A model generated the notes under the pieces. The model was not told the DNA's origin. It worked only from the letters and a program-made list of their open reading frames with translations, and made no database searches. A DNA stretch of 64,000 bases from Litorivivens sp041624475 (GTDB lineage Bacteria; Pseudomonadota; Gammaproteobacteria; Pseudomonadales; Spongiibacteraceae), in the NCBI RefSeq assembly GCF_041624475.1, contig NZ_JBFJUX010000001.1, positions 534,878-598,877 on the forward strand, given 5' to 3'. The position numbers were made by a program, and so were the translations under genes. This document shows, piece by piece, positions 27,202 through 36,464 of this stretch; positions within the stretch are counted from its first letter, which is position 1, and every line of letters starts with the position of its first letter.

Positions 27202-28647
27202 TCAATATCGTGCCGCGTTCGCTTCGTTACGCAGATGTCGGAGCTGTGCCAGCAATTCCTGATCGTCGATATAAAACGTAATCTGAGAACCCTGATTCAG
27301 AAAGGCATCGGCGCGCCTGAGGTTGTTGCCCGCAATCGCCTGCTCTGCTTCAGTCAGGTAGGTGGAAAACAGTCGGGTAATAGCGGCCTTGGCGTCTGTT
27401 GAGTGCGGGTTGCGCGCCATCAGCGCCGTCAGATAAAACTGGGCATTGTTGCCGGGGGGGGAATAGTAGCGACCTTCTTCTGCGGCAAGTTCTGCCTGAG
27501 CCAGCAGTTGTTTTTCTTCCGCATTTAGTGGGCTGGTCAGCGACTGGAGCGTTCCGGATTTATTCTCGAGAAAATACCAGCCGCTGCCTGCCAGTAGCGC
27601 GAGGGCTGCCAGCCCCGCAGCAATCCATAGGGCGAGCGCGCGACTTGTGGTTTTCGCCCGTGGTTTTTTGCCCGGTCTGACAGCCGTCTGGTGGTTGCTG
27701 TCGTTGCGCTGGATGGTTGAAACTGTTTGCTCTGCATCGTTGCGGCTAAGTACCACCGTGGCAGCGTTGTCTTCGCTGAAGCCCTCAATCGCTTTCTCGA
27801 GCGCCTCGATCAATTCCGCACCGGTCTGAAAGCGTTCGTCGCGATCCTTGGCCAGAGCTTTATCAATAAAAGGTTGGAAGTGCGCCACAGTGGAAGGCAG
27901 CGGTGGCGGCGGTGTGGTGATGTGTTTTATGCCGATGGAAATGGCGGATTCCCCTTTGAAGGGAACGCGACCAGTCAGCATCTCGTAGAGAATGACACCA
28001 AGGCTGTAGAGATCAGTGCGGCTGTCCAGCTGCGCCGCTTCGGCCTGCTCCGGACTCATGTAGTGGGGCGAGCCGATTACCGTGCCGGTTTTGGTCATCT
28101 GGGATTGTGGGTCGGTATTGCGAGCGATGCCGAAGTCCGAGATGACCGGCGTGCCATCGTCGCGAAACAGAATATTTTCGGGTTTGATATCGCGATGAAT
28201 AAAGTTCTTCTTGTGGGCATAGTCGAGGCCGGCAGCGATGCCGCGCACGATATCAATGCTGTCGCGAATGGGGAGGCCTTGTTTCATGCGGGTTTTCAGG
28301 TCGCCGCCTGACAGCACTTCCATAGCCATATAGCGATAGGACTCGTGCTGGCCCACATCGCGGATGGTGACAATGTTGGGATGTTTCAGCTCTGCGCAGA
28401 TGCGTGCTTCGCGCAGAAATCGTTCACCGAAGCTGGGGTCGGCCTGCAGGTGTTTGGCCATTACCTTGAGCGCGACCTGGCGCCCGCTGCTGTCCTGTGT
28501 GGCCAGGTAGACCACGGCCATGCCACCCTTGCCCAAAGGTCGGCTGATGCTGTAACCGGGAATGGCTGGATGTTCCACGGAACGTTCCCCTTTGTTATTG
28601 GCCAAACTATACCATCGTTCGAGGCGGCTCTTCGACATTAAGCTCAT
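27202..28647 (-). CDS. Transmembrane serine/threonine protein kinase
   Basis: An N-terminal Hanks-type kinase domain has GKGGMAVVY (39-47), Lys61, HRDIKPEN at 151-158 and DFG at 171-173. A transmembrane segment (about 335-358) and an extracytoplasmic tail of about 120 residues follow. It converges on the PP2C-FHA pair 13 bases away. The three resemble PpkA/PppA/Fha of type VI secretion, but no secretion genes are here. Confidence 0.93.
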   Translation of the reverse strand: MSLMSKSRLERWYSLANNKGERSVEHPAIPGYSISRPLGKGGMAVVYLATQDSSGRQVALKVMAKHLQADPSFGERFLREARICAELKHPNIVTIRDVGQHESYRYMAMEVLSGGDLKTRMKQGLPIRDSIDIVRGIAAGLDYAHKKNFIHRDIKPENILFRDDGTPVISDFGIARNTDPQSQMTKTGTVIGSPHYMSPEQAEAAQLDSRTDLYSLGVILYEMLTGRVPFKGESAISIGIKHITTPPPPLPSTVAHFQPFIDKALAKDRDERFQTGAELIEALEKAIEGFSEDNAATVVLSRNDAEQTVSTIQRNDSNHQTAVRPGKKPRAKTTSRALALWIAAGLAALALLAGSGWYFLENKSGTLQSLTSPLNAEEKQLLAQAELAAEEGRYYSPPGNNAQFYLTALMARNPHSTDAKAAITRLFSTYLTEAEQAIAGNNLRRADAFLNQGSQITFYIDDQELLAQLRHLRNEANAARY

Positions 28648-28725
28648 GTTCAGCTCTATCCGTTAGACTGCCCACAAATGCTGGCGGAAGGCCGCCAGCA
28701 CTCAAGAAAACGAAAGGAGGATATT

Positions 28726-29277
28726 GTGAAAACATGGCTTACAGGTTTGATTGTGCTTTCATCCGCACTGCTGGTGGCTTGCGCATCAGATACACCGTAC
28801 AAGCCAGCAGAAGAACGTGGGGATTATGGTTATACCGAAACGCCTTTGGGCGACAACCGCTATCGCGTAACCTTTGAAGGTAACAGCGTGACGCCGGCGG
28901 AAACAGTGCAAGACTATGCCTTGTTGCGTGCGGCCGAGCTGACCCTGGCTAAGGGCTACGATTGGTTCGAAACGGCGGACCGCAATGAGGACAAGAAAAC
29001 CCGCACAACGACCACCGATACCGGTTTTGGTGCGACTTATCAGCAGACCCAGACCTACTATCGCAACTGCGACCTGCTGGGTAACTGCGATACGGTAGTG
29101 AGTGGCGGTACGGTAGTGACACCGGGTTCTGGTATAACGACGTCAACCAGTCGTTCGTCCTACAAATACAGCCTGGAGGTAGTCATGCGCAAGAACCCGA
29201 TGCCGGACAGCGCTGGCGCCTACGATGCACGCAAATTGGCTAACGCGCTGCGTCAACGTTTGCTCGATAACCAGTAA
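28726..29277 (+). CDS. CC0125/CC1285-type lipoprotein
   Basis: A GTG start at 28726 has AGGAGG 5-6 bases upstream; the ORF extends further up but lacks a Shine-Dalgarno there. The lipobox is LLVAC (Cys near 19). The mature part has YTETPLGDNRYRVTFEGN and a repetitive Thr/Gly stretch (TVVSGGTVVTPGSGITTSTS). The family has no known function. A hairpin GCTGGCGG/CCGCCAGC lies upstream. Confidence 0.75.
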   Translation: MKTWLTGLIVLSSALLVACASDTPYKPAEERGDYGYTETPLGDNRYRVTFEGNSVTPAETVQDYALLRAAELTLAKGYDWFETADRNEDKKTRTTTTDTGFGATYQQTQTYYRNCDLLGNCDTVVSGGTVVTPGSGITTSTSRSSYKYSLEVVMRKNPMPDSAGAYDARKLANALRQRLLDNQ

Positions 29278-29300
29278 GGTCTGAAGCTAAAGACGTGAGA

Positions 29301-29327
29301 AGCCCCGCCTCGGCGGGGCTTTTTTTT
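29301..29327 (+). terminator. Rho-independent terminator
   Basis: AGCCCCGCC-TC-GGCGGGGCT followed by a run of T. Confidence 0.92.
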
Positions 29328-29351
29328 GACTTAAAGAACGGGCAGTTGGAC

Positions 29352-29936
29352 TCAGGCTTCGTCGCCGATCAGCTCCAGCAGTTTATGCTGAAAATCGAGT
29401 TGGGTTTGCACCAGATTATCGCTGAGTGGATCCAGGTCAAAGATCCGGGCGTGCAGAGGGGCCAGCGTGATATAACCCAGAATCATGCAGTGAAAGGTCA
29501 TCACTGACGGGATGTTAATCCAACTCTTTTCTGTGGTTGCAGACAACTCGGAAATGTAAGAGAAGAAGGGTCGATACCACTTGTCAGCCAGGATTTTAAG
29601 TGTCTCATCGTTGGCCAGGGTGGCGTGTTGAATCAGCCTCGCCATATTCGGACGTTCGGCGTGGTTGGTCAGCACTACGCGCACTTGTCGCATCATGTCT
29701 TCCGGTGTGTCGCCGTGACTGAGTGATTCAATAACGTCGTGTAGAGGGTCGAACAGGCGCGCCAGTACGCATTCATAGATATGCAGCTTGTTGCGATAGT
29801 GTTTGTATACGCCGGGCCCGCGAATGCCCACCCGGTCGGCGATATCCGTGATGGAGGTGGCAGCGTAACCATAGCGGGCGAAAAGCTCTTCCGCTGTGTC
29901 GAGTATGCGTTCGCGTGTATCTGTTGTCCGTCCCAT
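29352..29936 (-). CDS. TetR family regulator
   Basis: An N-terminal HTH (RILDTAEELFARYGYAATSITDIADRVGIRGPGVYKHY by landmarks EELFARYG and GVYKHY) precedes a 130-residue ligand domain. It is convergent with the lipoprotein across the terminator. Target genes are not evident; no divergent partner is close. Confidence 0.9.
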   Translation of the reverse strand: MGRTTDTRERILDTAEELFARYGYAATSITDIADRVGIRGPGVYKHYRNKLHIYECVLARLFDPLHDVIESLSHGDTPEDMMRQVRVVLTNHAERPNMARLIQHATLANDETLKILADKWYRPFFSYISELSATTEKSWINIPSVMTFHCMILGYITLAPLHARIFDLDPLSDNLVQTQLDFQHKLLELIGDEA

Positions 29937-30089
29937 AGCCTGCTTTTCTTATCGTGTGTGCGGCGGATAACGGGGTAAGCGCAGGTTTGCTACAGCGCTA
30001 TAACCAATTATTACCAAAATTGATTATAGCGGTTGCTGAAAAAATGATGTTGCCGACTGCTTCACTGTTTTGCACATGCGTGCCGGAAG

Positions 30090-30995
30090 CTACTGCCAAT
30101 GCCAGGCCTGCCAGGCACCGGGCAGAAAGCCGATAAATATCAGTGTGCAGGCCACGCCCAGCGCGCCCAGGCCAATAAACTGCCAGCGGTAGCGGCGACT
30201 CAGGGCTTTGGGTTCGTGGGTAGAGATGAGAAAGGGCTGTCTGCGCACCGGGCTGTAGCTCATCACGTTGACCGGGGTGTGGTCGTAGTTGTCTTTGGCC
30301 GCCGCCCGCGCTTCTCTTTGGGCTTCCTGACGGACCGCTTCCCATTCCTGTATATCGATTTCGCCGTCGCCGTTGCGGTCAAAACGGGCTACCAGATTGT
30401 CGTAGTCGCGTTTCCAGGCGCTGATCAGGGCGTTGGTGTTGCGCTTGGCCTGGCTCTCCACAGAAGGAGGGTGGAGGGTTTCAAAGTGACCCAGTGCGTA
30501 AATCATCTGGCCTTCTTCGATGCGGTACTCGGTGTAGCGGTAGCGGCGACTGAACAGGCCGCCGCTCTGGGTTGAGCTGGGGTAGCGCGAGTTGCCGTGC
30601 CAGGTTTTGCTGATTCTGGGCGACACATCGGCGCCGTCGGGGTGAACAAAACAGCGGCCGGTCTGGTCGTTCAGGATGATCGGTGTCTTGCTCGACTGAC
30701 TTTCCAGGGTGCGCCAGCGACTGGTCTTGCCGGTGGATTCATAGCGTTCAATTTTGTAGCGATACCAGACACAAGGCCTGCCGGTGAGCTTGGCCCGCAG
30801 TGGCCCATTTTCAGGGTGGGCTTCGCAAAGCCCGACGATTTCAACATAACCCTGAGGCGCCGATCGGATTTTCGAGGTGGGGGTGTCTTCAATCAGCCGC
30901 GCTTTCTTCAGCGCGCTGAAACTGGCGATCCAGCCAAACAAAGCTAGCCCGAGGGTAAAGAGCTCTACCCAGAAATAGTCACTGAAACTGTCCAT
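30090..30995 (-). CDS. GIDE-domain membrane protein with EF-hand
   Basis: An N-terminal membrane segment (13-28), a GIDE/MULAN-like domain (CEAHPENGPLRAKLTGRPCVWYRYKIERYES region), an EF-hand-like DRNGDGEIDIQEW loop, and a C-terminal hydrophobic segment are visible. Homologous genes are regularly next to lemA. The extra calcium-binding loop in the middle is not usual for this family. Confidence 0.8.
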   Translation of the reverse strand: MDSFSDYFWVELFTLGLALFGWIASFSALKKARLIEDTPTSKIRSAPQGYVEIVGLCEAHPENGPLRAKLTGRPCVWYRYKIERYESTGKTSRWRTLESQSSKTPIILNDQTGRCFVHPDGADVSPRISKTWHGNSRYPSSTQSGGLFSRRYRYTEYRIEEGQMIYALGHFETLHPPSVESQAKRNTNALISAWKRDYDNLVARFDRNGDGEIDIQEWEAVRQEAQREARAAAKDNYDHTPVNVMSYSPVRRQPFLISTHEPKALSRRYRWQFIGLGALGVACTLIFIGFLPGAWQAWHWQ

Positions 30996-31013
30996 GGAAG
31001 ATTACTGAGGCTT

Positions 31014-31586
31014 TTATTTGAACAGGGCCTTCATATCGACGTCTTTTAATTCTTCTTCGCTGAATTCCAGCAGATCAAAGGCTTCGAAATTGAGAAAGCG
31101 GGCGATAATGACATCGGGGAACTGCTCAATGCGCACGTTGTTGTTATTTACCGCTTCATTGTAGGACTCGCGGCGATCGGCAATACCGTTCTCCAATGCA
31201 GTAATGCGCTGTTGCAGGTGCTGGAAGGATGAGTCCGCTTTCAGGTCCGGGTAGTTCTCGGCGAGAGCAAATAGATTGCCCAGCCCGGCGCGCAGTGTGG
31301 TTTCTGCCTCGCCGAGAGCTTTAACATCGCGCCTGGCCTGGGCCTTGGCCACCATGGAGCGGGCCTCGATCACATTCTCCAGTGTCTGCTGTTCGTACTG
31401 CATGTATTGACGGCAGGTTTCCACCAGCTTGGGCAGTTCGTCGTGACGCTGTTTAAGCAGCACATCGATATTGGAAAAGTGTTTGGAGACCGAATGTTTC
31501 AGCGCCACCAGATTGTTGTAGAGGGTGACGGCGTACATCAGCAGAAAAGCCGCAATGATCAGGGTGATGATGCTGGTCATATCCAT
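31014..31586 (-). CDS. lemA: LemA family protein
   Basis: The 190-residue protein has one N-terminal membrane segment, then NNLVALKHSVSKHFSNIDVLLKQRHDELPKLVE, ARSMVAKAQ and NLFALAENYPDLKAD, the LemA signature. AGAGG lies 7 bases before the ATG. It is upstream of the GIDE gene by 18 bases, the usual pair. Confidence 0.94.
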   Translation of the reverse strand: MDMTSIITLIIAAFLLMYAVTLYNNLVALKHSVSKHFSNIDVLLKQRHDELPKLVETCRQYMQYEQQTLENVIEARSMVAKAQARRDVKALGEAETTLRAGLGNLFALAENYPDLKADSSFQHLQQRITALENGIADRRESYNEAVNNNNVRIEQFPDVIIARFLNFEAFDLLEFSEEELKDVDMKALFK

Positions 31587-31619
31587 GGTTATGCCTCTTT
31601 TTATTCTTGGTATTCGATG

Positions 31620-32639
31620 TCAGATGCGCAGCCAGTCCGGAACCGGCAGGTCTACCTGTTCCAGATAGACCGGATTGTAAAGTTTGCTTTTGTAGCGATC
31701 GCCATAATCGCAGAGGATGGTGACAATGGTGTGTCCTGGCCCCATGTCCTGTGCCATGCGCACGGCCCCGGCGATATTGATTGCCGAAGAACCGCCCAGA
31801 CACAGGCCCTCGTGGCGAAGCATGTTGAAAATATGGGGCAGCGCCTCGGCGTCGGAAATCTGGTAGGGCATATCAATGTCGATGCCCTGCAGGTTACCCG
31901 TCACAAAACTGATGCCGATGCCTTCGGCGATGGAGCGGCCCTCGGCATTGAGCTCGCCATTGGTGTAATGGCTGAAGAGCGCCGAGCCCTGGGGGTCGGC
32001 CAGCCCGATCTTGACGGCAGCGTTGCGCTCACGCAGGGCCATGGCGGTGCCGGCCAACGTGCCGCCGGTACCCACCGCGCAGATAAAGCCGTCAACCTTA
32101 CCGTCGGTCTGATCCCAGATTTCCGCACCGGTGGTCTGGTAATGAATGTCGCGGTTGGCTGTGTTGTCGAACTGTCGCGCCCATACCACGCCGTTAGGGT
32201 CCTTGGCGGAAAGCTCCTTGGCCAGGCGTTCGGCGGTGTGGATGTAATGATTCGGGTCATCGTAACTGGTGGCCTTGACCAGTCGCAGGTCGGCGCCGTA
32301 CAGGTCGAGCAGTTCGATTTTTTCCTTGCTCAGTGACTGGGGCATCACCACGACTGATTTGTAGCCCAGTGAATTGGCCAGCAGGGTCAGGCCGATCCCG
32401 GTGTTGCCGGCGGTGCCTTCGACAATGGTGCCGCCCGCTTGCAGCTCGCCGCTGGCTTCGGCGGCGCGTACAATGCCGAGCGCGGTGCGGTCTTTGACAC
32501 TGCCGCCGGGATTCAGGAATTCCGCCTTGCCGTAGATGTGGCAGCCGGTCAGCTCCGATGCGCCGCGCAGGTAAACCAGTGGAGTATTTCCAATCAGATC
32601 AGCAAATTGGCGAGTTTGGGCGGGCGATTGATGAGGCAT
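31620..32639 (-). CDS. PLP-dependent cysteine synthase
   Basis: From the ATG at 32639 (GGAG 7 bases upstream) it is 339 residues. The PLP lysine is in GGSVKDRTA (K49); EGTAGNTGIGLTL binds the phosphate and GTGGTLAGTA is a second loop. This subtype (SVKDRT, EGTAGNTG) is the PLP cysteine-synthase family rather than E. coli-type CysK. It would form cysteine from O-acetylserine or a related substrate in the cytosol. Confidence 0.9.
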   Translation of the reverse strand: MPHQSPAQTRQFADLIGNTPLVYLRGASELTGCHIYGKAEFLNPGGSVKDRTALGIVRAAEASGELQAGGTIVEGTAGNTGIGLTLLANSLGYKSVVVMPQSLSKEKIELLDLYGADLRLVKATSYDDPNHYIHTAERLAKELSAKDPNGVVWARQFDNTANRDIHYQTTGAEIWDQTDGKVDGFICAVGTGGTLAGTAMALRERNAAVKIGLADPQGSALFSHYTNGELNAEGRSIAEGIGISFVTGNLQGIDIDMPYQISDAEALPHIFNMLRHEGLCLGGSSAINIAGAVRMAQDMGPGHTIVTILCDYGDRYKSKLYNPVYLEQVDLPVPDWLRI

Positions 32640-32760
32640 GGATGTCTCCTGACAGCAGGCTTTCATGGTATCGCTGAGCGGAGGGTGAAGGCAACGCCCG
32701 CGCGGCCTGCACTGTGTCGTTGGGCTGCAGAATATGCTCTACTTGAGCATTGAAATTAAG

Positions 32761-32786
32761 TGATCCATTTCTCTGCCAGCCGCGTA
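32761..32786 (+). promoter_or_regulatory. ECF11-type promoter upstream of rpoE-chrR
   Basis: TGATCC, a 16-base spacer and CGTA fit the TGATC/CGTA pattern recognised by RpoE-ChrR (ECF11) sigma factors. It lies 22 bases before the sigma gene and would give autoregulation. Pattern recall only. Confidence 0.65.
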
Positions 32787-32808
32787 TGTGCAGATGTAAG
32801 GAGTAGGA

Positions 32809-33381
32809 ATGACAGACAGCCTCGGCGAAGGTATCGATCCCAAGTACTGGATTGATTGCATGGCCAAGGTCGCTGAAGGGAGAGACAAGCAGAGCTTTAT
32901 GGCCCTGTTTGACCACTTTTCACCGCGGGTAAATGCGTATCTGCTGGGACAGGGCGTTGAGGCCGGTATGGCCGAAGACCTGACGCAGGAGGCGCTGCTG
33001 ACCCTCTGGAACAAAGCGCATCTTTATCAGCCCAAGAAGGCAGCGGTCAGCACCTGGTTATTCCGGGTGGCAAGAAACCTGTGGATTGACCGTCTGCGCA
33101 AGCAGCGGGCTAAGGTCTACGAGCTGGAAGATGAGTTCCTGGAGGCGGGCGTCGGTGCACTGGACCCGGAAGAAGATACCGGCGAACTCGACTCCGATCG
33201 AATACAGGAGGCCCTGGCCGCCCTGCCTCAGAATCAGGCGCAGGTGGTATACATGGCTTATTTTGAAGGCAAGAGCCACAGTGAGATTGCCGCTGATACC
33301 GGCATGCCGCTGGGCAGTGTGAAGTCAGGATTGCGTTTGGCGCTACAGAGCCTGCGCAAGAAGTACGGAGAGGAAACATGA
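32809..33381 (+). CDS. rpoE: ECF sigma factor, RpoE/ECF11 type
   Basis: The 190-residue protein has region 2 (FDHFSPRVNAYLLGQG, EDLTQEALLTLWNKAH, VARNLWIDRLRKQR) and region 4 (ALAALPQNQAQVVYMAYFEGKSHSEIAADTGMPLGSVKSGLRLALQSLRK landmarks). AAGGAG lies 5 bases before the ATG. It overlaps the ChrR gene by 4 bases. ECF11 members respond to singlet oxygen in photosynthetic and other proteobacteria. Confidence 0.93.
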   Translation: MTDSLGEGIDPKYWIDCMAKVAEGRDKQSFMALFDHFSPRVNAYLLGQGVEAGMAEDLTQEALLTLWNKAHLYQPKKAAVSTWLFRVARNLWIDRLRKQRAKVYELEDEFLEAGVGALDPEEDTGELDSDRIQEALAALPQNQAQVVYMAYFEGKSHSEIAADTGMPLGSVKSGLRLALQSLRKKYGEET

Positions 33382-34049
33382 ACGTTGAGCACCATCTTCA
33401 GGCGGAAACGCTGGCAGCCTATGCGGCGGGCTCATTGCCCGCGGCTATGGCGCTGGTAGTCGCCTGTCACACCGAGGCGTGTGCGCACTGTCGCAAAGAA
33501 TTGCGACATGCGGAAGCGCTGGGTGGCCAGATGCTCGAGCGTTTACCGGTTAAGCCGGTATCGACTTCAGCGCGTGAAGCGATGCTGTCGATGCTGGACA
33601 ACCAGCCCGAGCCGGCGACATCGCCCCGGCCCGCCTCTGCAGCTCAGCAAGTGCCCCTTAATGAAGGTGTGTTGTTGCCCCGTGCGCTGAAAAACCTGCT
33701 GCAGATCGATCACTACAACCAGCTGAAGTGGCGCAAGCTGGCGCCGGGTATTGAAAAGGTGGAGTTGCCGCTGACCGAAGGCCGCTCCTTCATGCTCCGC
33801 ATTGGCGCGGGGCTGGCCATGCCGGTTCATACCCATAAGGGCTCAGAGCTGACCCTGATCATGCAGGGCGGTTATCACGACGCCTTGGGTAGCTTTAACG
33901 TTGGCGATATTGCCGATCTCGACGGCAGCGTTGAGCACCAGCCGATGGCCTTTGAAGATGAACCCTGTATCTGTCTGGCGGGTATGGATGGCGGCCTGAA
34001 ATTCCGCGGCCTGATTCCCACCCTGATGAAGCCCTTTATCGGCCTGTAA
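33378..34049 (+). CDS. chrR: ChrR-type zinc anti-sigma factor with cupin domain
   Basis: Zinc ligands match ChrR in position: a His at 5 or 6, H31, C35 and C38 in CHTEACAHC. The C-terminal cupin domain has VHTHKGSE (H151, H153, E157) and H187, the spacing of ChrR's second metal site. It should hold the sigma factor inactive until oxidative stress. Translationally coupled to rpoE. Confidence 0.94.
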   Translation: MNVEHHLQAETLAAYAAGSLPAAMALVVACHTEACAHCRKELRHAEALGGQMLERLPVKPVSTSAREAMLSMLDNQPEPATSPRPASAAQQVPLNEGVLLPRALKNLLQIDHYNQLKWRKLAPGIEKVELPLTEGRSFMLRIGAGLAMPVHTHKGSELTLIMQGGYHDALGSFNVGDIADLDGSVEHQPMAFEDEPCICLAGMDGGLKFRGLIPTLMKPFIGL

Positions 34050-34062
34050 ATGACTGGCGCGA

Positions 34063-34809
34063 CTATACCGGTCGCGCGAGTTGTCGGCCAATCAGCCGGT
34101 ACACCCTTGGATTGAGCGCAAAACCCATATGGCTGGAATTGACCGCCAGATGGTTGACGTTGGCGTGGCGTAAGGTTGCCACTTCCTGACTCACTATGCC
34201 GTCAGTGGGGCTGAAAATAACGGTCACGGGTACCGCGACGTTTTCCATATTGGTGCCCATCCAGCCTGAAATATCCTGCACCTCTTCCGGTACTTCGCTG
34301 TTGTAAAGGCGACGCATGATGTCCCAGGCAGCCGTGCCACGCGGGTCGCCATGCGGCGTTCCCAGCGTAATCACCTGTCGTACCCACTCCGGGTGTTTCT
34401 GACCCAGCTCGTGGGCGTACAGACCGCCCATGCTCCAGCCGATCAGGCTGACTTTGTCGCCGGTTTCAGCAAAGATTTTCTCAAGTTCCCTGGCCGCGCG
34501 CATCACCATTTTTTCGCGAAATTCCATCGCGGCGTCCAGCGAGGTCATGCGGTATTTCGGGAAATTGCGACCCAGATTCCAGGGTCGGGCATCGTAGCCC
34601 CAGCGGTTCAGCCAGCCGCGCAGCGGTGCCATGCAACCGTCCGCGCCACCGAATCCGGGCAAGGTCATTACCGGGTGACCATCGCCGCGCGGCATGCGTT
34701 GCAGCAGGGGGCGAGACAGAAGCAGCTGGTTAACTTCCAACAGGGCGCGGGCGCCCTCTGACAGGGAGTGCCACAACTCGGGCGGTTCCGGATGGGGTGA
34801 CGACTGCAC
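34063..34809 (-). CDS. Alpha/beta hydrolase (lipase-like)
   Basis: A GTG start has GAGG 8 bases upstream. LIGWSMGGLYA holds the nucleophilic Ser, SPTDGIV the Asp and SSHMGF the His. VMTLPGFGGADGCM resembles the oxyanion loop of PGAP1/lipase-like hydrolases. It runs toward chrR and shares no promoter with it. The substrate is not evident. Confidence 0.85.
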   Translation of the reverse strand: MQSSPHPEPPELWHSLSEGARALLEVNQLLLSRPLLQRMPRGDGHPVMTLPGFGGADGCMAPLRGWLNRWGYDARPWNLGRNFPKYRMTSLDAAMEFREKMVMRAARELEKIFAETGDKVSLIGWSMGGLYAHELGQKHPEWVRQVITLGTPHGDPRGTAAWDIMRRLYNSEVPEEVQDISGWMGTNMENVAVPVTVIFSPTDGIVSQEVATLRHANVNHLAVNSSHMGFALNPRVYRLIGRQLARPV

Positions 34810-34904
34810 AGCTATTCCTCGTTGGGATCTGCCATTCAGTGTCGACGCGAGCCCCGCAGTCGGTCAAGGACAAAATAGGTCAGTACTTGCCGCAATCCGG
34901 GTCC

Positions 34905-36380
34905 TCAGGCGGACACGGTGCGGCCTTTGGCCCAGTCGCGCAGAGCCTGAATTTTCTCCGACATCACCACCGACAGCGGTCGTGTTCTGGCCAGGGCTTC
35001 CAGCAGAGTGTCTGTGGTGAGGTCACCACCCTGGGCGAGGGATGTATACAGGCCGGACACTACCGCCTGCTCGATTTCCGCCCCGGAAAAGCCGGCGCTA
35101 GCCTGCGCCAGCAGGGGCAGATCAAACAGGCCGGGGCTTTGATCGCGCTTTTGCAGGTGAATGGCAAATATGTCCTGGCGCACTGCCTCCTCGGGCAGGT
35201 CCACAAAGAATATCTCGTCGAGCCGGCCCTTGCGCACCAGCTCCGGCGGCAGGCCGCTGATATCGTTGGACGTGCAGCACACAAAGACCGGTTTGCTGCG
35301 CTCGGACAACCAGGTCAGCAGGGTCCCCTGAATGCGCCGGGAGGTGCCGTCGTCGCTGCTGCCGTTGGCGAGACCTTTCTCAATTTCGTCAATCCACAGT
35401 ACGCAGGGAGACATCAGTTCGGCCAGTTGCAGGGCTTCGCGCAGATTCTTTTCGGTTTCCCCGATGTATTTGTTGTAGAGCGCGGCAAAATCGAGCCGCA
35501 GCAGGGGCAGACCCCAAACGCCGGCAATGGCTTTGGCGGCCAGGCTTTTACCGCCGCCCTGCACACCCAGCAGCATTACCCCTTTGGGGGTGTCACCTTT
35601 GAGTCCGCCATTGAGAAAGGCGCCTTTGCGCTGTTCCAGCCAGTGCTTCAGCCCCTTGAGGCCGCCCACACTGGAGAACTTTTCGGTCTGGTACTCAAAG
35701 CTGAGCACACCCTCCATGTCCATCAGCTGGAACTTGGCGCGATTGATTTCCGGCAGGTCGCTTTCGTCAATGGCGCCATCGTCCCGAATGGCGCTGCGAA
35801 TCAGGCGGCGGCTGTCGTCAAAGCTGAGGCCCTTAAGGTTGGTCATCAATTGCGCCAGTGTCTGCTGATCGGTGCGCACTCGATGGCCCTTACCTTCGCT
35901 GGCCCAGAGTCTGGCCTCCTCGCGAATAATCGCTTCGAGCTGGGCCTCTGTTGGCAAGCGCAGGCGAAAGTAGGCGGTCAGGCGCGACAGTTCCGGCGGC
36001 ATTTTCAGATTGTGGCTGATCAGTGCCAGTGTCGGGCGATTGCGGTCGTCGCGCAGAGCGATGTCTTTTAGCAGACGAATAATCAAGGGGTTGGTGAGGT
36101 AGGGGTGAAAGTCGCAGAGAGCAACCAGGGCCGGCTGTTGCAGCTGCTTTATGGCGCGAAGGGCTTGTTCAGGATCGTCGAGATCCGCGCCCCCTTCAAT
36201 CTTCTGGCCGAAGCTCAGATGATTGATGCCTTCGGTCGCCGACCAGCAGTGCAGGGCGCAGGACCGTTTAATGGCCACTCGGGTCAGCAATTGCAGGGCG
36301 CGGTTTTCTTCATGGGTTTCCAGCACCACCAGCGGCGTGCGGGATTCGAGAATCAGGTTGAGATCGTGAGCGTCATTCAT
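34905..36380 (-). CDS. Ycf46-like AAA+ ATPase
   Basis: The 491-residue protein has an N-terminal domain with LVVLETHEENRALQLL and TLALISHNL, then an AAA+ module: Walker A GVQGGGKS at 272-279, Walker B VLWIDEIEKG, and the sensor region RKGRLDEIFFVDLP. This layout matches Ycf46-type ATPases (cyanobacterial/plastid-named, also in many bacteria), whose role is not settled. No Shine-Dalgarno is obvious. Confidence 0.85.
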   Translation of the reverse strand: MNDAHDLNLILESRTPLVVLETHEENRALQLLTRVAIKRSCALHCWSATEGINHLSFGQKIEGGADLDDPEQALRAIKQLQQPALVALCDFHPYLTNPLIIRLLKDIALRDDRNRPTLALISHNLKMPPELSRLTAYFRLRLPTEAQLEAIIREEARLWASEGKGHRVRTDQQTLAQLMTNLKGLSFDDSRRLIRSAIRDDGAIDESDLPEINRAKFQLMDMEGVLSFEYQTEKFSSVGGLKGLKHWLEQRKGAFLNGGLKGDTPKGVMLLGVQGGGKSLAAKAIAGVWGLPLLRLDFAALYNKYIGETEKNLREALQLAELMSPCVLWIDEIEKGLANGSSDDGTSRRIQGTLLTWLSERSKPVFVCCTSNDISGLPPELVRKGRLDEIFFVDLPEEAVRQDIFAIHLQKRDQSPGLFDLPLLAQASAGFSGAEIEQAVVSGLYTSLAQGGDLTTDTLLEALARTRPLSVVMSEKIQALRDWAKGRTVSA

Positions 36381-36464
36381 GGGCGATAAACATAAGCGTC
36401 GCCTCTCTGCCTGACAAGCAAAAAAAGGCGCCGGCTGTATGGAGCCAGCCGGCGCAAGGGGGGA

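Noticed and set aside
27202..28647. Kinase-FHA-phosphatase trio as part of a type VI secretion locus
   Set aside because: No Tss, VgrG or Hcp genes occur in the window.
34797..36071. 424-codon plus-strand open frame
   Set aside because: It is a shadow of the Ycf46-like ATPase, whose Walker motifs read on the opposite strand.
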